From the NCBI RefSeq assembly GCF_014192105.1, contig NZ_JACHXK010000007.1, forward strand, positions 62,001 to 126,000: 64,000 nucleotides of DNA, read 5' to 3'. Origin of the DNA: Paenibacillus phyllosphaerae (GTDB taxonomy: Bacteria > Bacillota > Bacilli > Paenibacillales > Paenibacillaceae). Numbering within the stretch: position 1 is the stretch's first letter; the number at the start of each line of letters is the position of its first letter. The notes under the pieces were generated by a model, which was not told the origin of the DNA, did no database searches, and was given only the letters and a program-made list of their open reading frames with translations. The translations under genes and the position numbers were made by a program. This document shows, piece after piece, positions 17,394 to 26,372 of the stretch.

Positions 17394-18383
17394 TCAGAAC
17401 AAAGCCAGATCGCGATTTTTGCGTCGTACCAACGCATTGGTGAACAAGACTAGCGCAAAACCGACGACCGACTGATACAACCCGGCGGCGGAGGACATGC
17501 CGAAATCGCCGAATGTCATGAGGCCGCGATAGACATAGGTGTCGATGACATCCGTGGTCGGCTGCAGCGCGCCGGAATTAAGCGGGACCTGATAGAACAA
17601 ACCGAAGTCGGAGCTGAAAATACGGCCAATGGCAAGGAGAGTCATAATCGTGATGGTGGGCGTGATGAGAGGGATGGTAATGCTGCGAATTTGCCGCCAT
17701 TTGGACGCTCCGTCCAGCATGGCCGATTCATAATATTCCTGATTGATCCCGACAATGGCAGCCAGATAGACGATGCAGGAGTAGCCGACCGTCTTCCATA
17801 GATGCACGAGCGTCAGAATGTAAGGCCATTTGCCTGCATCCGAGTACCACGACACCGGATCGAGGCCGAGGAGAGGGAGCACGTAACGGTTCATATAGCC
17901 GTTCTCTTCATTGAGCAGGGCCAGCACCAGGTAAGCGACGATGACCATCGAGATGAGATAAGGCAGCAGAATAATGCTCTGATACAGCCGGGAGAAAAAC
18001 CGGTTCTTTACTTCGTTCAACAAGATAGCGACGAAGATGGCTATGACCGTGCCGAGGATAATGAATGCGCCGTTGTAGAGAATCGTGTTTCTCGTAATGA
18101 CCCAGGCATCCTGCGTCTGGAACAAGTAGGCGAAATTATCGAAGCCAATCCAGTCGCTCTGCCAGATGCCTTTGGCGAAATTAATATCCTTGAACGCGAT
18201 GACGATCCCGAACATGGGCAAATAATTGTTGATGAACAAATATAGCATGCCCGGCACGACCATGGCCAGCAGCATCCAATGCCGCCTCACATAGGATAGC
18301 CGTTTGTTCAAGGCACGGGTGCGAACCTTGCGGGTCCTCCATTCCTTGGGCATGTCGGCCGTTTGTATGGCTCTATCCCCCAT
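17394..18383 (-). CDS. ABC transporter permease, LplB type
   Basis: First gene of the importer-amidohydrolase operon, about 329 residues with six or so membrane segments and the EAA loop YYESAMLDGASKWRQIRSIT. The start at 18383 follows GAGGGG by a normal distance and precedes a cytoplasmic basic tail (KEWRTRKVRTRALNKRL); an upstream ATG at 18419 lacks a ribosome site. The operon promoter should lie in the AT-rich stretch just upstream. Confidence 0.92.
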   Translation of the reverse strand: MGDRAIQTADMPKEWRTRKVRTRALNKRLSYVRRHWMLLAMVVPGMLYLFINNYLPMFGIVIAFKDINFAKGIWQSDWIGFDNFAYLFQTQDAWVITRNTILYNGAFIILGTVIAIFVAILLNEVKNRFFSRLYQSIILLPYLISMVIVAYLVLALLNEENGYMNRYVLPLLGLDPVSWYSDAGKWPYILTLVHLWKTVGYSCIVYLAAIVGINQEYYESAMLDGASKWRQIRSITIPLITPTITIMTLLAIGRIFSSDFGLFYQVPLNSGALQPTTDVIDTYVYRGLMTFGDFGMSSAAGLYQSVVGFALVLFTNALVRRKNRDLALF

Positions 18384-18750
18384 TCTTCCAACCCCTCTCT
18401 GCTTAATAGCAACCACCATCTTGTTAGTTTTAATAACATTTCGTGATAGTATTTAAAAGATAAACCATTTGTTGTGGAATGTCATTGGATTTATGATCTA
18501 AAGATAAAGGCCGTTTTTGGATGGAAAATCCAAATACAGCCTCATTTTGCGAGATAAACGTTATGTTTTCTAACACAATTAAAAAGACACATCAGGACAA
18601 TTACGGAGGGATCGGGAAGAGGGAGAAGTATAGTAAGCATTTAGGAATGAGGAGCAGGGATGGAGAAGTAAGGGCAAGAGGGCATGGACAAGTAGGCATA
18701 GAGAAGCGGGCATGGATGAAGGCAAAGGAAAAACCATGTCCCGCATTGTT
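18384..18750. other. Gene-free stretch upstream of the importer operon
   Basis: AT-rich from 18420 to 18600, presumably holding the promoter of the minus-strand operon, though I find no convincing -35/-10 pair. A 7-bp hairpin TTTGGAT/ATCCAAA (18516-18522, 18528-18534) is the only structured element. From 18600 to 18720 it is purine-rich and degenerate, with no supportable gene. Confidence 0.4.
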
Positions 18751-19275
18751 CTATGCTAGGGATATCAAGGCAGCTTCTCTGGCTGCATTGTGGGCGAGTC
18801 TATGGAAGCTATTATTTCTCTTATGCTTGCTCATATATTTGATCTGAACGTCCAGATGAGGGAACAGGCGATGTAGCTCGGCTAAAGAGGCCAATAGCTG
18901 GTCTCTTGCTTGTTCGTCATGCGGATGCGCAAAACGGTCTTGCGTTAATAGTCGCGCGATACGGCTGCAATCGGTGTAGATAACGGCGATTTTCGGTTGA
19001 TGCTTCGATAGAGCGGCCGCAAGTGTTCGTAGACTAAGATCGACGGCCGACATTTCGCCGTAGATCGAGCCTTGATCCTGCTTGAGCGGCAGCGGCGTGG
19101 CCGTTACGCTAACCGTTCGATTATAGACAACGCAACAAGCCGCCCCATAAACGTTGCGGGAAGCGAATCCGGCATAATCGCAGTACAGGAACATCGTTCC
19201 TTTATTGAGAAGCGTCTGTCTTAAGCTGGGACTCGCGAGCGCCTTCTCGATGATGGGGTCCTTGGTCAGTTCCAT
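18751..19275 (-). CDS. RNase H-like fold protein
   Basis: 174 residues, cytoplasmic. The layout fits the RNase H superfamily: Asp33 in LYCDYAG at the end of the first strand, Glu74 in YGEMSAVDLSL, and Asp102 in AVIYTDCSRIA; the last acidic residue is replaced or shifted (HRLAHNAAREA). Start is ATG 19275, 8 nt after AGGAGA; the frame stays open further upstream to 19422 but without a ribosome site and with un-family-like sequence. It may bind or cleave RNA:DNA hybrids or be a degenerate homologue. Not linked to a neighbour. Confidence 0.65.
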   Translation of the reverse strand: MELTKDPIIEKALASPSLRQTLLNKGTMFLYCDYAGFASRNVYGAACCVVYNRTVSVTATPLPLKQDQGSIYGEMSAVDLSLRTLAAALSKHQPKIAVIYTDCSRIARLLTQDRFAHPHDEQARDQLLASLAELHRLFPHLDVQIKYMSKHKRNNSFHRLAHNAAREAALISLA

Positions 19276-19513
19276 GAGCGTATCTCCTATCCGTAGATCG
19301 TAACGGGTGCAAATGCATATGCCATAAGGATAAACCGACGGGCTTATGAATAAACCTGTCCCTCTCAAGGAACGCCGGTTGCTAGCAGCTTCACTGTAGT
19401 CGTACCGATCCCGGAAGAGCATCGTATGATGAGCATGAACGTAGCTTGCCGCTTGGCAAAGTGTCTAGTAATAGAGGAAAGGATGGATAGCTTTCTTTTA
19501 CACTGGCAGCTGC

Positions 19514-19538
19514 TATAATATATTGAGAATAGTTCTCA
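19514..19538 (+). promoter_or_regulatory. Promoter with Fur box for the AraC-type regulator
   Basis: A consensus -10 TATAAT (19514-19519) is followed at once by TGAGAATAGTTCTCA (19524-19538), a perfect palindrome in the 7-1-7 Fur layout. Fur bound here would cover the start of transcription, so the gene should be repressed by iron. Confidence 0.75.
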
Positions 19539-19557
19539 TCGGGTGGAGGCAAAAACA

Positions 19558-21198
19558 ATGAAACACATAGATGGCGGAGCGGCTCCTTTCTTGGAGGGAA
19601 TCTTACCGCAGATCCAGTCGTTCAAGACGATTGCCGCGGAGTCAGAACGGATACTGGAAGGGGATACGATGTCGTCGCATACGCTGCTTCTCATCACGAA
19701 GGCGAAAGGCGAGCTCATTATCGAGGACAAGCCATTCTTGCTGTCGGGCAAGTCGGCATGGCTGCTGTTGCCGGGCATGAGGGTGGAGGTCGCCGCGAGT
19801 CCGGGGAGAACGATTAAACTCTATCGACTATCCTTTGATCTCTATCGCGAGAGCAGTCATTCGGCGGAACGCAAAATCTTCGAGCTCGAACGGTCATTTC
19901 CCGTACACGGCTTGCTGGGGGCGGATCTGAGCGTGCTGCAGCGGCTAATTCTCCGTTTCGAAAGCGCATATACGGCGGGCGGCCATTTCTTGCAGCAGCA
20001 TGTGCTTATGGAGCTGCTCGCTGAGGTGTTGAATAGCGAACGATCGCCGGAGCTGCCTGCGGCGATCGGACAGCCGATCGAGCTGACGATCCGATTCATG
20101 CAGGAATCGTATCAGACGGATATTAAACTGGAGAAGCTCGCCGAGCTGGCCGGTATGCACCCGTCCTACTACTCGCAGCTGTTCAAGCAGCGGATGAACA
20201 AAAGCCCGATCGAGTTTCTCACGCAGCTGCGCATGAATAAAGCAAAAGAGCTGTTGCTCGTGTCAGGCCCTTCGGTACGCGAGGTTGCCAGCCAAGTAGG
20301 CTACCAGGACGAGTTTTATTTTAGCCGCAGATTCAAGGAGAACAGCGGCGTCGCCCCTACGCATTATTTGAAGCGGAAGGTGCCGAACGTCATTTCGCTG
20401 TCATTCCCTTATACGGATCATCTATTCGCGCTTGGGGTGACCCCGTGCGCTGCACAGATTCATCCGCTGCTGCCTCCGGTGGCCAAATCGCTGAAACTGC
20501 CGTTCCACGCCTATGAAACTTGGGAGATCGGAAGGCAAGCCTTTCTTTCGGTTAAGCCGGATCTTGTTCTGTGCAAAGCCAACGTATTGCACAAGGCGCA
20601 GGAGCATATCGGCGACGTCGCCCCGATCATCGCGGTTCCTTGGAAAGAGCTGGACTTGTTCGGGCATATGAAGGCCATTGCCGAATTGCTCGGCCGAGAA
20701 AAGGCAGCCCGGGACTGGATAAGTCAGTATGAGGCCAAGGCGGATCAGGCTCGCGGCATCGTACAAGCGGCGATCGGCAGCGCGTCGGTTACCGTTTTGC
20801 GGATCATGCCTGGAGCGCAACGCATCTATGCGGCCCGCAATATCGGACATGTCTTCTACCGGGCGTTACAGCTTCCCGCACCGGCGGCCCTGCAGTCGGA
20901 GCTGGACCGGCACGAACCAGGGACGGGTCTGACGTGGCTTCCGGCTTCGCTCGATGAACTTGGCAATTATGAGTCGGATTATCTGCTCCTCGCCGCCGCT
21001 TCGGAAGAGGATGCGAAGACGTTCATGGTTGCGGCAGTCGGCCATGAAGCTTGGCTCAAGCATCCGGCCGTGCGCGCGAACCGGGTTCGGCAGATCGATT
21101 GGGCGAATTGGATGATTTATGCGCCGAATGCGATTCTTCATCAGCTTGGAGAGGCTGTGCAGATGCTTGCCGGGAAGCGTTACGATCCGCTAATCTAA
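19558..21198 (+). CDS. AraC regulator fused to a siderophore-binding domain (Btr-like)
   Basis: 546-residue cytoplasmic activator. Residues about 1-150 form a cupin-like AraC N-terminus, about 165-265 the two HTH motifs (LEKLAELAGMHPSYYSQLFK and VREVASQVGYQDEFYFSRRF), and about 275-540 a ferric-siderophore periplasmic-binding domain without signal peptide. In Bacillus subtilis the same architecture (Btr) binds ferric bacillibactin and activates feuABC; here the downstream FecCD/binding-protein genes are the likely target. GGAGG lies 8 nt before ATG 19558, better than the GTG at 19543. A Fur box covers its promoter. Confidence 0.92.
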   Translation: MKHIDGGAAPFLEGILPQIQSFKTIAAESERILEGDTMSSHTLLLITKAKGELIIEDKPFLLSGKSAWLLLPGMRVEVAASPGRTIKLYRLSFDLYRESSHSAERKIFELERSFPVHGLLGADLSVLQRLILRFESAYTAGGHFLQQHVLMELLAEVLNSERSPELPAAIGQPIELTIRFMQESYQTDIKLEKLAELAGMHPSYYSQLFKQRMNKSPIEFLTQLRMNKAKELLLVSGPSVREVASQVGYQDEFYFSRRFKENSGVAPTHYLKRKVPNVISLSFPYTDHLFALGVTPCAAQIHPLLPPVAKSLKLPFHAYETWEIGRQAFLSVKPDLVLCKANVLHKAQEHIGDVAPIIAVPWKELDLFGHMKAIAELLGREKAARDWISQYEAKADQARGIVQAAIGSASVTVLRIMPGAQRIYAARNIGHVFYRALQLPAPAALQSELDRHEPGTGLTWLPASLDELGNYESDYLLLAAASEEDAKTFMVAAVGHEAWLKHPAVRANRVRQIDWANWMIYAPNAILHQLGEAVQMLAGKRYDPLI

Positions 21199-21238
21199 AG
21201 AAAATGCATGGCTTACGACCTTAAAATATGTCATGGAC

Positions 21239-21259
21239 GGCCCGTGAAACGGGCCTTTA
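21239..21259 (+). terminator. Hairpin after the AraC-type regulator
   Basis: GGCCCGT/ACGGGCC with a GAA loop followed by TTTAT. Short and with a weak T run, but well placed at the end of the regulator gene. Confidence 0.6.
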
Positions 21260-21270
21260 TAATTGCTTCT

Positions 21271-21289
21271 ATTGATAATGATTATCAAT
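21271..21289 (+). promoter_or_regulatory. Consensus Fur box for siderophore uptake operon
   Basis: ATTGATAATGATTATCAAT is a 19-bp palindrome apart from its centre and matches the classical Fur box throughout. It stands 44 nt before the first permease gene, with TATAAT at 21258-21263 just upstream as a possible -10. Confidence 0.88.
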
Positions 21290-21332
21290 GGATTACTCCT
21301 TATCGATTGGAAAGGATGAGAAGGACTTATCC

Positions 21333-22385
21333 ATGAAAACGAACCCGGAACGACAACCAGCCGGCGAATCCAAGCTCGTCCACACCGGTAAGAGCGTGCT
21401 ATTATTCGGAATCCTCGCCGCCGTATCGGCCTTCGTTCTGATACTGGCCATGTTCCTGGCCGTCTCGTTCGGCGCGAAGGAGCTAACGCTTGGGACCGTA
21501 TGGACAGCAGTCTTCCGATATGACGCTTCCTTGACCACGCATCAGATCATTCACGGACTGAGGCTGCCCCGCGTCCTCGCCGCCGCATTGGTCGGCGCGG
21601 CTTTCGCCGTTGCCGGCGCGCTCATGCAAGGCGTCACTCGCAACCCGCTTGCCGATCCGGGGATACTGGGCGTTAATGCCGGAGCTATGTTGATCGTCGC
21701 GGTCAGCTTTGCCTTCTATCCGAACTTGCCTTATTCGGCATTAATCGTGCTCGCCTTCTCGGGGGCTGTACTCAGCACGATTGTCATTTTCCTGCTAGCC
21801 TCGAACGGCCCCGGGATGCTTACGCCAATGCGGCTGACGGTGGCAGGGGCCGTCGTCGCGGCACTGCTTCATTCGCTGACGACGGGCATCGCGATTTACT
21901 TTGACCTGAGTCAAGATTTGGCGTATTGGTATGCAGGCGGCGTTGCCGGCGTCAAATGGTTCCAGATCAAGCTGCTGGCCCCGGTGATTCTTGTGACCAT
22001 TATCTGGGCACTCGCGCTTGGCCGGCCGGTTTCGCTTATGGCCTTGGGCGACGAAGTAGCGGCGAACCTCGGCGTGAAGACGAAGCGGATCCGGCTGTTA
22101 GCTATGGCTGCTGCCTTGCTGCTGGCCGGAACCGCGGTATCCGCTGTTGGACCGATCGGGTTCATCGGCCTCGTCATCCCGCACATCGCTCGTAAGCTCG
22201 TCGGAACAGACTACCGGTTCATTATCCCGATTAGCGCTCTGCTCGGAGCCGTGCTGCTTGTGATTGCCGATCTGGCCGCAAGAACCATTGATCCGCCGAA
22301 GGAGCTGGCGATCGGAGTTATGGTCGCCCTTGTCGGTGTGCCGTTCTTCCTCTATTTGGCGCGCAGTCAAAGGAGGGGGACGTAA
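21333..22385 (+). CDS. FecCD-family iron-siderophore permease 1
   Basis: 350-residue membrane permease with about nine or ten segments, in the BtuC/FecCD family. Landmarks are the family block LRLPRVLAAALVGAAFAVAG, LMQGVTRNPLADPGILGVNAG and, near the end, GFIGLVIPHIARKLVG. AAGGA lies 8 nt before ATG 21333; the in-frame ATG at 21288 overlaps the Fur box and is rejected. Forms a heterodimer with the next permease. Confidence 0.94.
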   Translation: MKTNPERQPAGESKLVHTGKSVLLFGILAAVSAFVLILAMFLAVSFGAKELTLGTVWTAVFRYDASLTTHQIIHGLRLPRVLAAALVGAAFAVAGALMQGVTRNPLADPGILGVNAGAMLIVAVSFAFYPNLPYSALIVLAFSGAVLSTIVIFLLASNGPGMLTPMRLTVAGAVVAALLHSLTTGIAIYFDLSQDLAYWYAGGVAGVKWFQIKLLAPVILVTIIWALALGRPVSLMALGDEVAANLGVKTKRIRLLAMAAALLLAGTAVSAVGPIGFIGLVIPHIARKLVGTDYRFIIPISALLGAVLLVIADLAARTIDPPKELAIGVMVALVGVPFFLYLARSQRRGT

Positions 22386-22386
22386 C

Positions 22387-23409
22387 ATGCAGCTTCATGC
22401 AATGTCTCGGAGCAAGCGGGCAGCAGTCGTCGCCGCGGTTATTGCCCTTCTTATCGTGGGGATTATGATGATCAGCTTGAATACGGGTTCGTTCCGCCTC
22501 TCTCCCTATGCGGTTGCTCGAACGCTTGTGGGACTTGGCAACGCGGATGAACGGCTCGTGCTGTTCGAGTACCGAATGCCGCGCATGCTCGTTGCGATGC
22601 TTGCCGGACTTGGCCTTGGGGTAGCGGGCGCAATCTTGCAAGGGTTGTCACGCAACTCGCTGGCCGATCCGGGCGTGATCGGGCTGAATGCGGGAGCGGC
22701 TTTCGGCCTGATCGCCTTTATGAGCTTCTTTCCGTCCTTGGAGGGATTGCCGTCCCTCTTCATTCCGCTCTTTACGTTCGGGGGCGGGCTGCTTGCGGCG
22801 GGAATCGTCGTCTTGCTCGCATACGAACGCAACAAAGGCGTGCTGCCTATGCAGCTGCTGCTGATCGGCATCGCCGTGTCAGCCGGTTTCAGCGCATTGA
22901 CGTTGTTCTTCTCGCTGCGTCTGGACGAGGATACGTACGCCTTCGCCGCGAGATGGCTGGCTGGTACTATCTGGGGACGGGACTGGATTCATGTGGCAGC
23001 GCTCGTGCCCTGGATTGCCGTGCTTGTTCCGTTTACGATCACCCGATCGAAATCGCTTGACGCGTTCGCGTTCGGCGACGAGATCGCGATCGGCATCGGC
23101 ACATCGCTGCACCGTAATCGGCTGGTTCTGCTCGGCGTGGCCGTCGCGTTATCCTGCGCCAGCGTCTCCATGGCCGGCGGAATCGGATTTATCGGCCTTA
23201 TCGCGCCGCAGCTCGCACGCCGGCTTGTCGGACCGATGCATCGGCATTTGCTGCCCGTCTCGGGACTCGTCGGCATGGCCGTGTTGGCGGCAGCCGATAC
23301 GATCGGGCGGTCCTTGTTCCAACCGATCGCGATCCCGGCCGGCGTCGTGGTCGCCTCGATAAGCGCGCCTTATTTTCTCTATGTGCTCAAAAAAACGAAA
23401 TCGATATAA
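22387..23409 (+). CDS. FecCD-family iron-siderophore permease 2
   Basis: 340 residues, the second half of the importer channel. Shows EYRMPRMLVAMLAGLGLGVAG, LQGLSRNSLADPGVIGLNAG and GFIGLIAPQLARRLVG. GGAGGGGG sits right in front of ATG 22387, one base after the stop of permease 1, so the two are translationally linked. There is no ATPase gene in the cluster; as in feuABC, a shared one is needed. Confidence 0.94.
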   Translation: MQLHAMSRSKRAAVVAAVIALLIVGIMMISLNTGSFRLSPYAVARTLVGLGNADERLVLFEYRMPRMLVAMLAGLGLGVAGAILQGLSRNSLADPGVIGLNAGAAFGLIAFMSFFPSLEGLPSLFIPLFTFGGGLLAAGIVVLLAYERNKGVLPMQLLLIGIAVSAGFSALTLFFSLRLDEDTYAFAARWLAGTIWGRDWIHVAALVPWIAVLVPFTITRSKSLDAFAFGDEIAIGIGTSLHRNRLVLLGVAVALSCASVSMAGGIGFIGLIAPQLARRLVGPMHRHLLPVSGLVGMAVLAAADTIGRSLFQPIAIPAGVVVASISAPYFLYVLKKTKSI

Positions 23410-23425
23410 ACCAAAGGAGAACACC

Positions 23426-24397
23426 ATGAAGAAAACAACTTTAGTCATCATGAGCCTTATCTTGCTGCTGGTTCTAGCTGCCTGCGGGCAGACGGGCGAG
23501 AAGACGAATAACGGTTCCAACACCACAGCTGCATCTAGCGAAACCGATGCCCAAGCCGACCAGTCGGCTGCCGACACGGCCGCGGATGCCAGCGGCGAAG
23601 CTGCCGCGCCGCGCATCGCTTCGATCTCGATTCATGTGACGAGTCATCTGCTGGCGCTCGGCATAACGCCGGTAGGTTCCGTCGTAGGCGGCGGTCTGCA
23701 GGATTTCTTGCCCCAGACAAAGGAGCAGCTGCAGAGTACGAAGAAGCTCGGCACGCTCGCCGAACCGGATATGGAAGCTATATTGGCGCTTAAGCCAGAC
23801 GTCATCTACGTAGATAAAGGCAATTCGCAGGACTACATCGACGATCTTATGAAAATCGCGCCGGTGGAGGCGTTCGACCTCGATGAAGGCACTTGGCGCG
23901 ATACGCTGCGGGCAATCGCCAAGCTGGTGAACAAAGAACAAGAGGCGGAGCAATACATCAGCGATTATAAAGCGCAAGAGGAACGCGTGAAGGCGCTGAT
24001 TGACGCGGAGATCGGCGAGAACAGCAAGGTGATGGCGATCCGCGTCACGGAGAAGGAACTTCGCGTGTTCGGCATGAAACGGCCGATGGGGCCGCTCTTG
24101 TTCGAAGACCTGCAGCTGACGCCTGCTGCTGGCGTAGACCAAATCAACAAAGCGTACGAGGCTATCTCGCAGGAGGTGCTGCCGGACTATGACGCCGATG
24201 CCATCTTCGTCGTCGTGAACAGCGAAGAAAAAGCGCAGCAGCTATTTGATCAGTTGGAAGAGAATCCGATCTGGCAAGGCCTGAAGGCCGTGAAGAACAA
24301 GCATGTCTATGTCGTCGCCGATCAGCCGTGGCTGGACTATTCCTCCCTCGGCGCCAAAATGGCGCTGGACGAGGCGGAAGCGATGTTCGGCAAGTAG
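23426..24397 (+). CDS. Ferric-siderophore substrate-binding lipoprotein
   Basis: 323 residues. Signal peptide MKKTTLVIMSLILLLVLAAC with lipobox LAAC, a Ser/Thr/Asn/Ala-rich linker, then a FhuD/FeuA-type binding domain (MEAILALKPDVIYVD motif, typical of the family). AAAGGAG precedes ATG 23426. Third gene of the operon, followed by a strong terminator. Captures the ferric siderophore outside the membrane and hands it to the two FecCD permeases. Confidence 0.93.
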   Translation: MKKTTLVIMSLILLLVLAACGQTGEKTNNGSNTTAASSETDAQADQSAADTAADASGEAAAPRIASISIHVTSHLLALGITPVGSVVGGGLQDFLPQTKEQLQSTKKLGTLAEPDMEAILALKPDVIYVDKGNSQDYIDDLMKIAPVEAFDLDEGTWRDTLRAIAKLVNKEQEAEQYISDYKAQEERVKALIDAEIGENSKVMAIRVTEKELRVFGMKRPMGPLLFEDLQLTPAAGVDQINKAYEAISQEVLPDYDADAIFVVVNSEEKAQQLFDQLEENPIWQGLKAVKNKHVYVVADQPWLDYSSLGAKMALDEAEAMFGK

Positions 24398-24428
24398 GGG
24401 CAATCTATCGAATATCCGCTTAGAAAAC

Positions 24429-24463
24429 AAACTCCCTTGCCTGGAACGGCATAGGGAGTTTTT
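24429..24463 (+). terminator. Rho-independent terminator of the siderophore operon
   Basis: Stem AAACTCCCT/AGGGAGTTT plus inner TGCC/GGCA with a one-base bulge, followed by TTTTT. It also faces the convergent SMI1/KNR4 gene. Confidence 0.88.
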
Positions 24464-24525
24464 GCATCACGAAAGGTTAGCCATAACCGATGATGGCTAT
24501 TAGCGATCAGATCAAATCGTCTACG

Positions 24526-25017
24526 TTAGTCATCGCCGAGGGACGTCAGCGACTTTAAGAACGACTCGAAATTATCGACGACTTCGATAGGCTCATATCC
24601 GATCGCGGCCGTTTGGCCTTCCTCCGCGATCTCCTCCCACAATTCACCGATATTGATAATCCTGGGCTCATTATTCGTGAGGACGCTGTAATCAAAGTAA
24701 TACGTGGAGCCGAAAGGGCAATCTCCGAAACCAATGAGATGCTCAGGAATCCCGTCGTCTAATCGGCGCTGATACCAATCGAGTATGTAGAAAGGGCTGT
24801 CTTCGCTGAAACTAAAAAGACTGGAGAACATCAGATCTCCTCCATTCTTTAGTTGAACTACGTTTTGCTCAGGGCTTCCTCCGTTATAACGCAATATCGT
24901 CTCTACATAAGATGGAGGGAAAACGACCCCTAACGTGATCGCAATATCTTGGATTTCCTCCAATGTCACTTTTCTCTCATCGTGGCAATTCCACGTCACG
25001 CCATATTGATCCGGCAT
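24526..25017 (-). CDS. SMI1/KNR4 family protein
   Basis: 163 residues, cytoplasmic, no membrane segment. The family pattern is visible: an N-terminal helix, the FPPSYVETILRYNGGSP segment, a FSEDSPFYILDWYQRR core and LIGFGDCPFGSTYYFDYS. SMI1/KNR4 proteins are often immunity proteins of contact-dependent or polymorphic toxins, but no toxin gene is adjacent here. GGAAG lies directly before ATG 25017. Stands alone, convergent with the siderophore operon. Confidence 0.85.
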   Translation of the reverse strand: MPDQYGVTWNCHDERKVTLEEIQDIAITLGVVFPPSYVETILRYNGGSPEQNVVQLKNGGDLMFSSLFSFSEDSPFYILDWYQRRLDDGIPEHLIGFGDCPFGSTYYFDYSVLTNNEPRIINIGELWEEIAEEGQTAAIGYEPIEVVDNFESFLKSLTSLGDD

Positions 25018-25142
25018 TCTTCCGATAACGCCCCTTCCTTATGAAATGCAACCTCGATATCTATCGGTTGATCCATTTCCACAATAATTGCTATTCTACT
25101 TGAAAATGACAACAATCGATAGAGGGAGAGGATATCCATCCC

Positions 25143-25198
25143 TTGACAGTCGAGAAACATGCGGCTATGCTTAATTATAGATTTAGTTAATTAACTAA
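25143..25198 (+). promoter_or_regulatory. sdpRI promoter and operator
   Basis: A near-consensus sigma-A promoter, TTGACA (25143-25148), 17-bp spacer, TATGCT (25166-25171). Eleven bases further is TTAGTTAATTAACTAA (25183-25198), a perfect 16-bp palindrome over the transcription start, the expected place for ArsR-type autorepression. Confidence 0.8.
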
Positions 25199-25218
25199 TT
25201 ATCTAAAGGGAGATAACC

Positions 25219-25497
25219 ATGGTCAATACCGTATTCAAAGCGCTGTCGGATCCGACGCGACGGACGATTCTCGATTTGCTGAGGGAGCAGGATATGACCG
25301 CCGGCGACATCGCCGATCACTTCGATATATCCAAGCCGAGCATCTCCCAGCATCTGACGCTGCTGAAGCAGGCGGATCTCGTCTCCAGCAAGCGTGACGG
25401 GCAGCATATCGTCTATTCGCTCAATCTGACGGTGTTCAACGAGCTGCTGAAGTGGATTCTGCAATTCCAATCGAGTAAAGGGAGTGAACCGCAATGA
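25219..25497 (+). CDS. sdpR: ArsR-family autorepressor, SdpR-like
   Basis: 92-residue winged-helix repressor. The ArsR core is seen in FKALSDPTRRTILDLLRE and the recognition region FDISKPSISQHLTLLKQADL; there is no Cys-based metal site. In B. subtilis SdpR represses sdpRI until the toxin SdpC is sensed by SdpI. It overlaps the next gene by 4 nt, the same pairing as in Bacillus. AGGGAGAT precedes ATG 25219. Confidence 0.9.
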   Translation: MVNTVFKALSDPTRRTILDLLREQDMTAGDIADHFDISKPSISQHLTLLKQADLVSSKRDGQHIVYSLNLTVFNELLKWILQFQSSKGSEPQ

Positions 25498-26135
25498 AAA
25501 CGATGAAGTTCCCGCTGCTGCTGATCGCGGCCGCCATAATCTTAAGCTTGGCCTTCTATTCCAGCATGCCGGATCAAATGGCCATTCACTGGAATGCCCA
25601 TGGCGAACCGGATCGCTATGCTTCGAAAGGTATCGCCCTCTTCTTGCCGCCCGTCATCATGGGCGCTCTGCTCGCCGCCATGATCCTCTCTTCGAGAATG
25701 GACCCGAACCAAGCCAATATTCAATCGTTCCGGAGCGGGATTGGCATCATCCGGATCGTGCTGCTCGCCGTACTGCTCGGCATTCATATGATCAGCATCG
25801 CCCACGGGCTTGGTTATGCGATCGACGTCATGGTCGCCGCCCCGGTATGCGTCGGAGTCCTCTTCATGGTCATCGGCAATTATATGCCGACGATTCGTCC
25901 CAATTATACGATCGGCATCCGGAACCGGTGGACGCTCACGAACGACAAGGTGTGGAAGCTTACGCATCAAACAAGCGCGCGTTGGTTCGTCGGCGCCGGT
26001 CTGCTGATGCTCCTCACGCCGTTTCTTGGTTATCCGTGGCACGTGATCGCATTGCTGCTGCTGGCATTCGGCGCAACGATCGTATCGGTGCTCCTTTCTT
26101 ACAGATACGCGCAGATGGAACATTCGAGCAAGTAG
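25494..26135 (+). CDS. sdpI: SdpI-family membrane immunity protein
   Basis: 213 residues with about six membrane segments. The N-terminal DUF1648 block YSSMPDQMAIHWNAHGEPDR and the SdpI block TIRPNYTIGIRNRWTLTN are both present. In Bacillus SdpI gives immunity to the SDP cannibalism toxin and holds SdpR at the membrane. No sdpABC toxin genes are in this window, so it may protect against foreign toxins or act in signalling. Start overlaps sdpR stop. Confidence 0.92.
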   Translation: MKTMKFPLLLIAAAIILSLAFYSSMPDQMAIHWNAHGEPDRYASKGIALFLPPVIMGALLAAMILSSRMDPNQANIQSFRSGIGIIRIVLLAVLLGIHMISIAHGLGYAIDVMVAAPVCVGVLFMVIGNYMPTIRPNYTIGIRNRWTLTNDKVWKLTHQTSARWFVGAGLLMLLTPFLGYPWHVIALLLLAFGATIVSVLLSYRYAQMEHSSK

Positions 26136-26176
26136 ACGCTCACGAGGATGAGCGGAAGGCAGTTACGGCATGAGCG

Positions 26177-26210
26177 ACAAGCCCTTTCCACCCGGAAGGG
26201 CTTGTTCTGT
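26177..26210 (+). terminator. Terminator after sdpI
   Basis: ACAAGCCCTT/AAGGGCTTGT with an inner CC/GG pair, followed by TTCTGTTTG. Likely ends the sdpRI transcript. Confidence 0.75.
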
Positions 26211-26372
26211 TTGAACCAGATTGCCCCTGAATCGCGTATGAACGATCTGTGACCGGATTCCTTATCGAATCCAGATTCCGTATAATTATCGCAATGGATA
26301 CCTGCATGATACAGATTAACCTGACGCTTCCAGTTGGTCATTGGGAAGCCCATGGATAAAGGAGCAATGAAC

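Noticed and set aside
18516-18534. Hairpin as terminator or operator of the importer operon
   Set aside because: Only 7 bp, no T run and no second copy to support a regulatory role.
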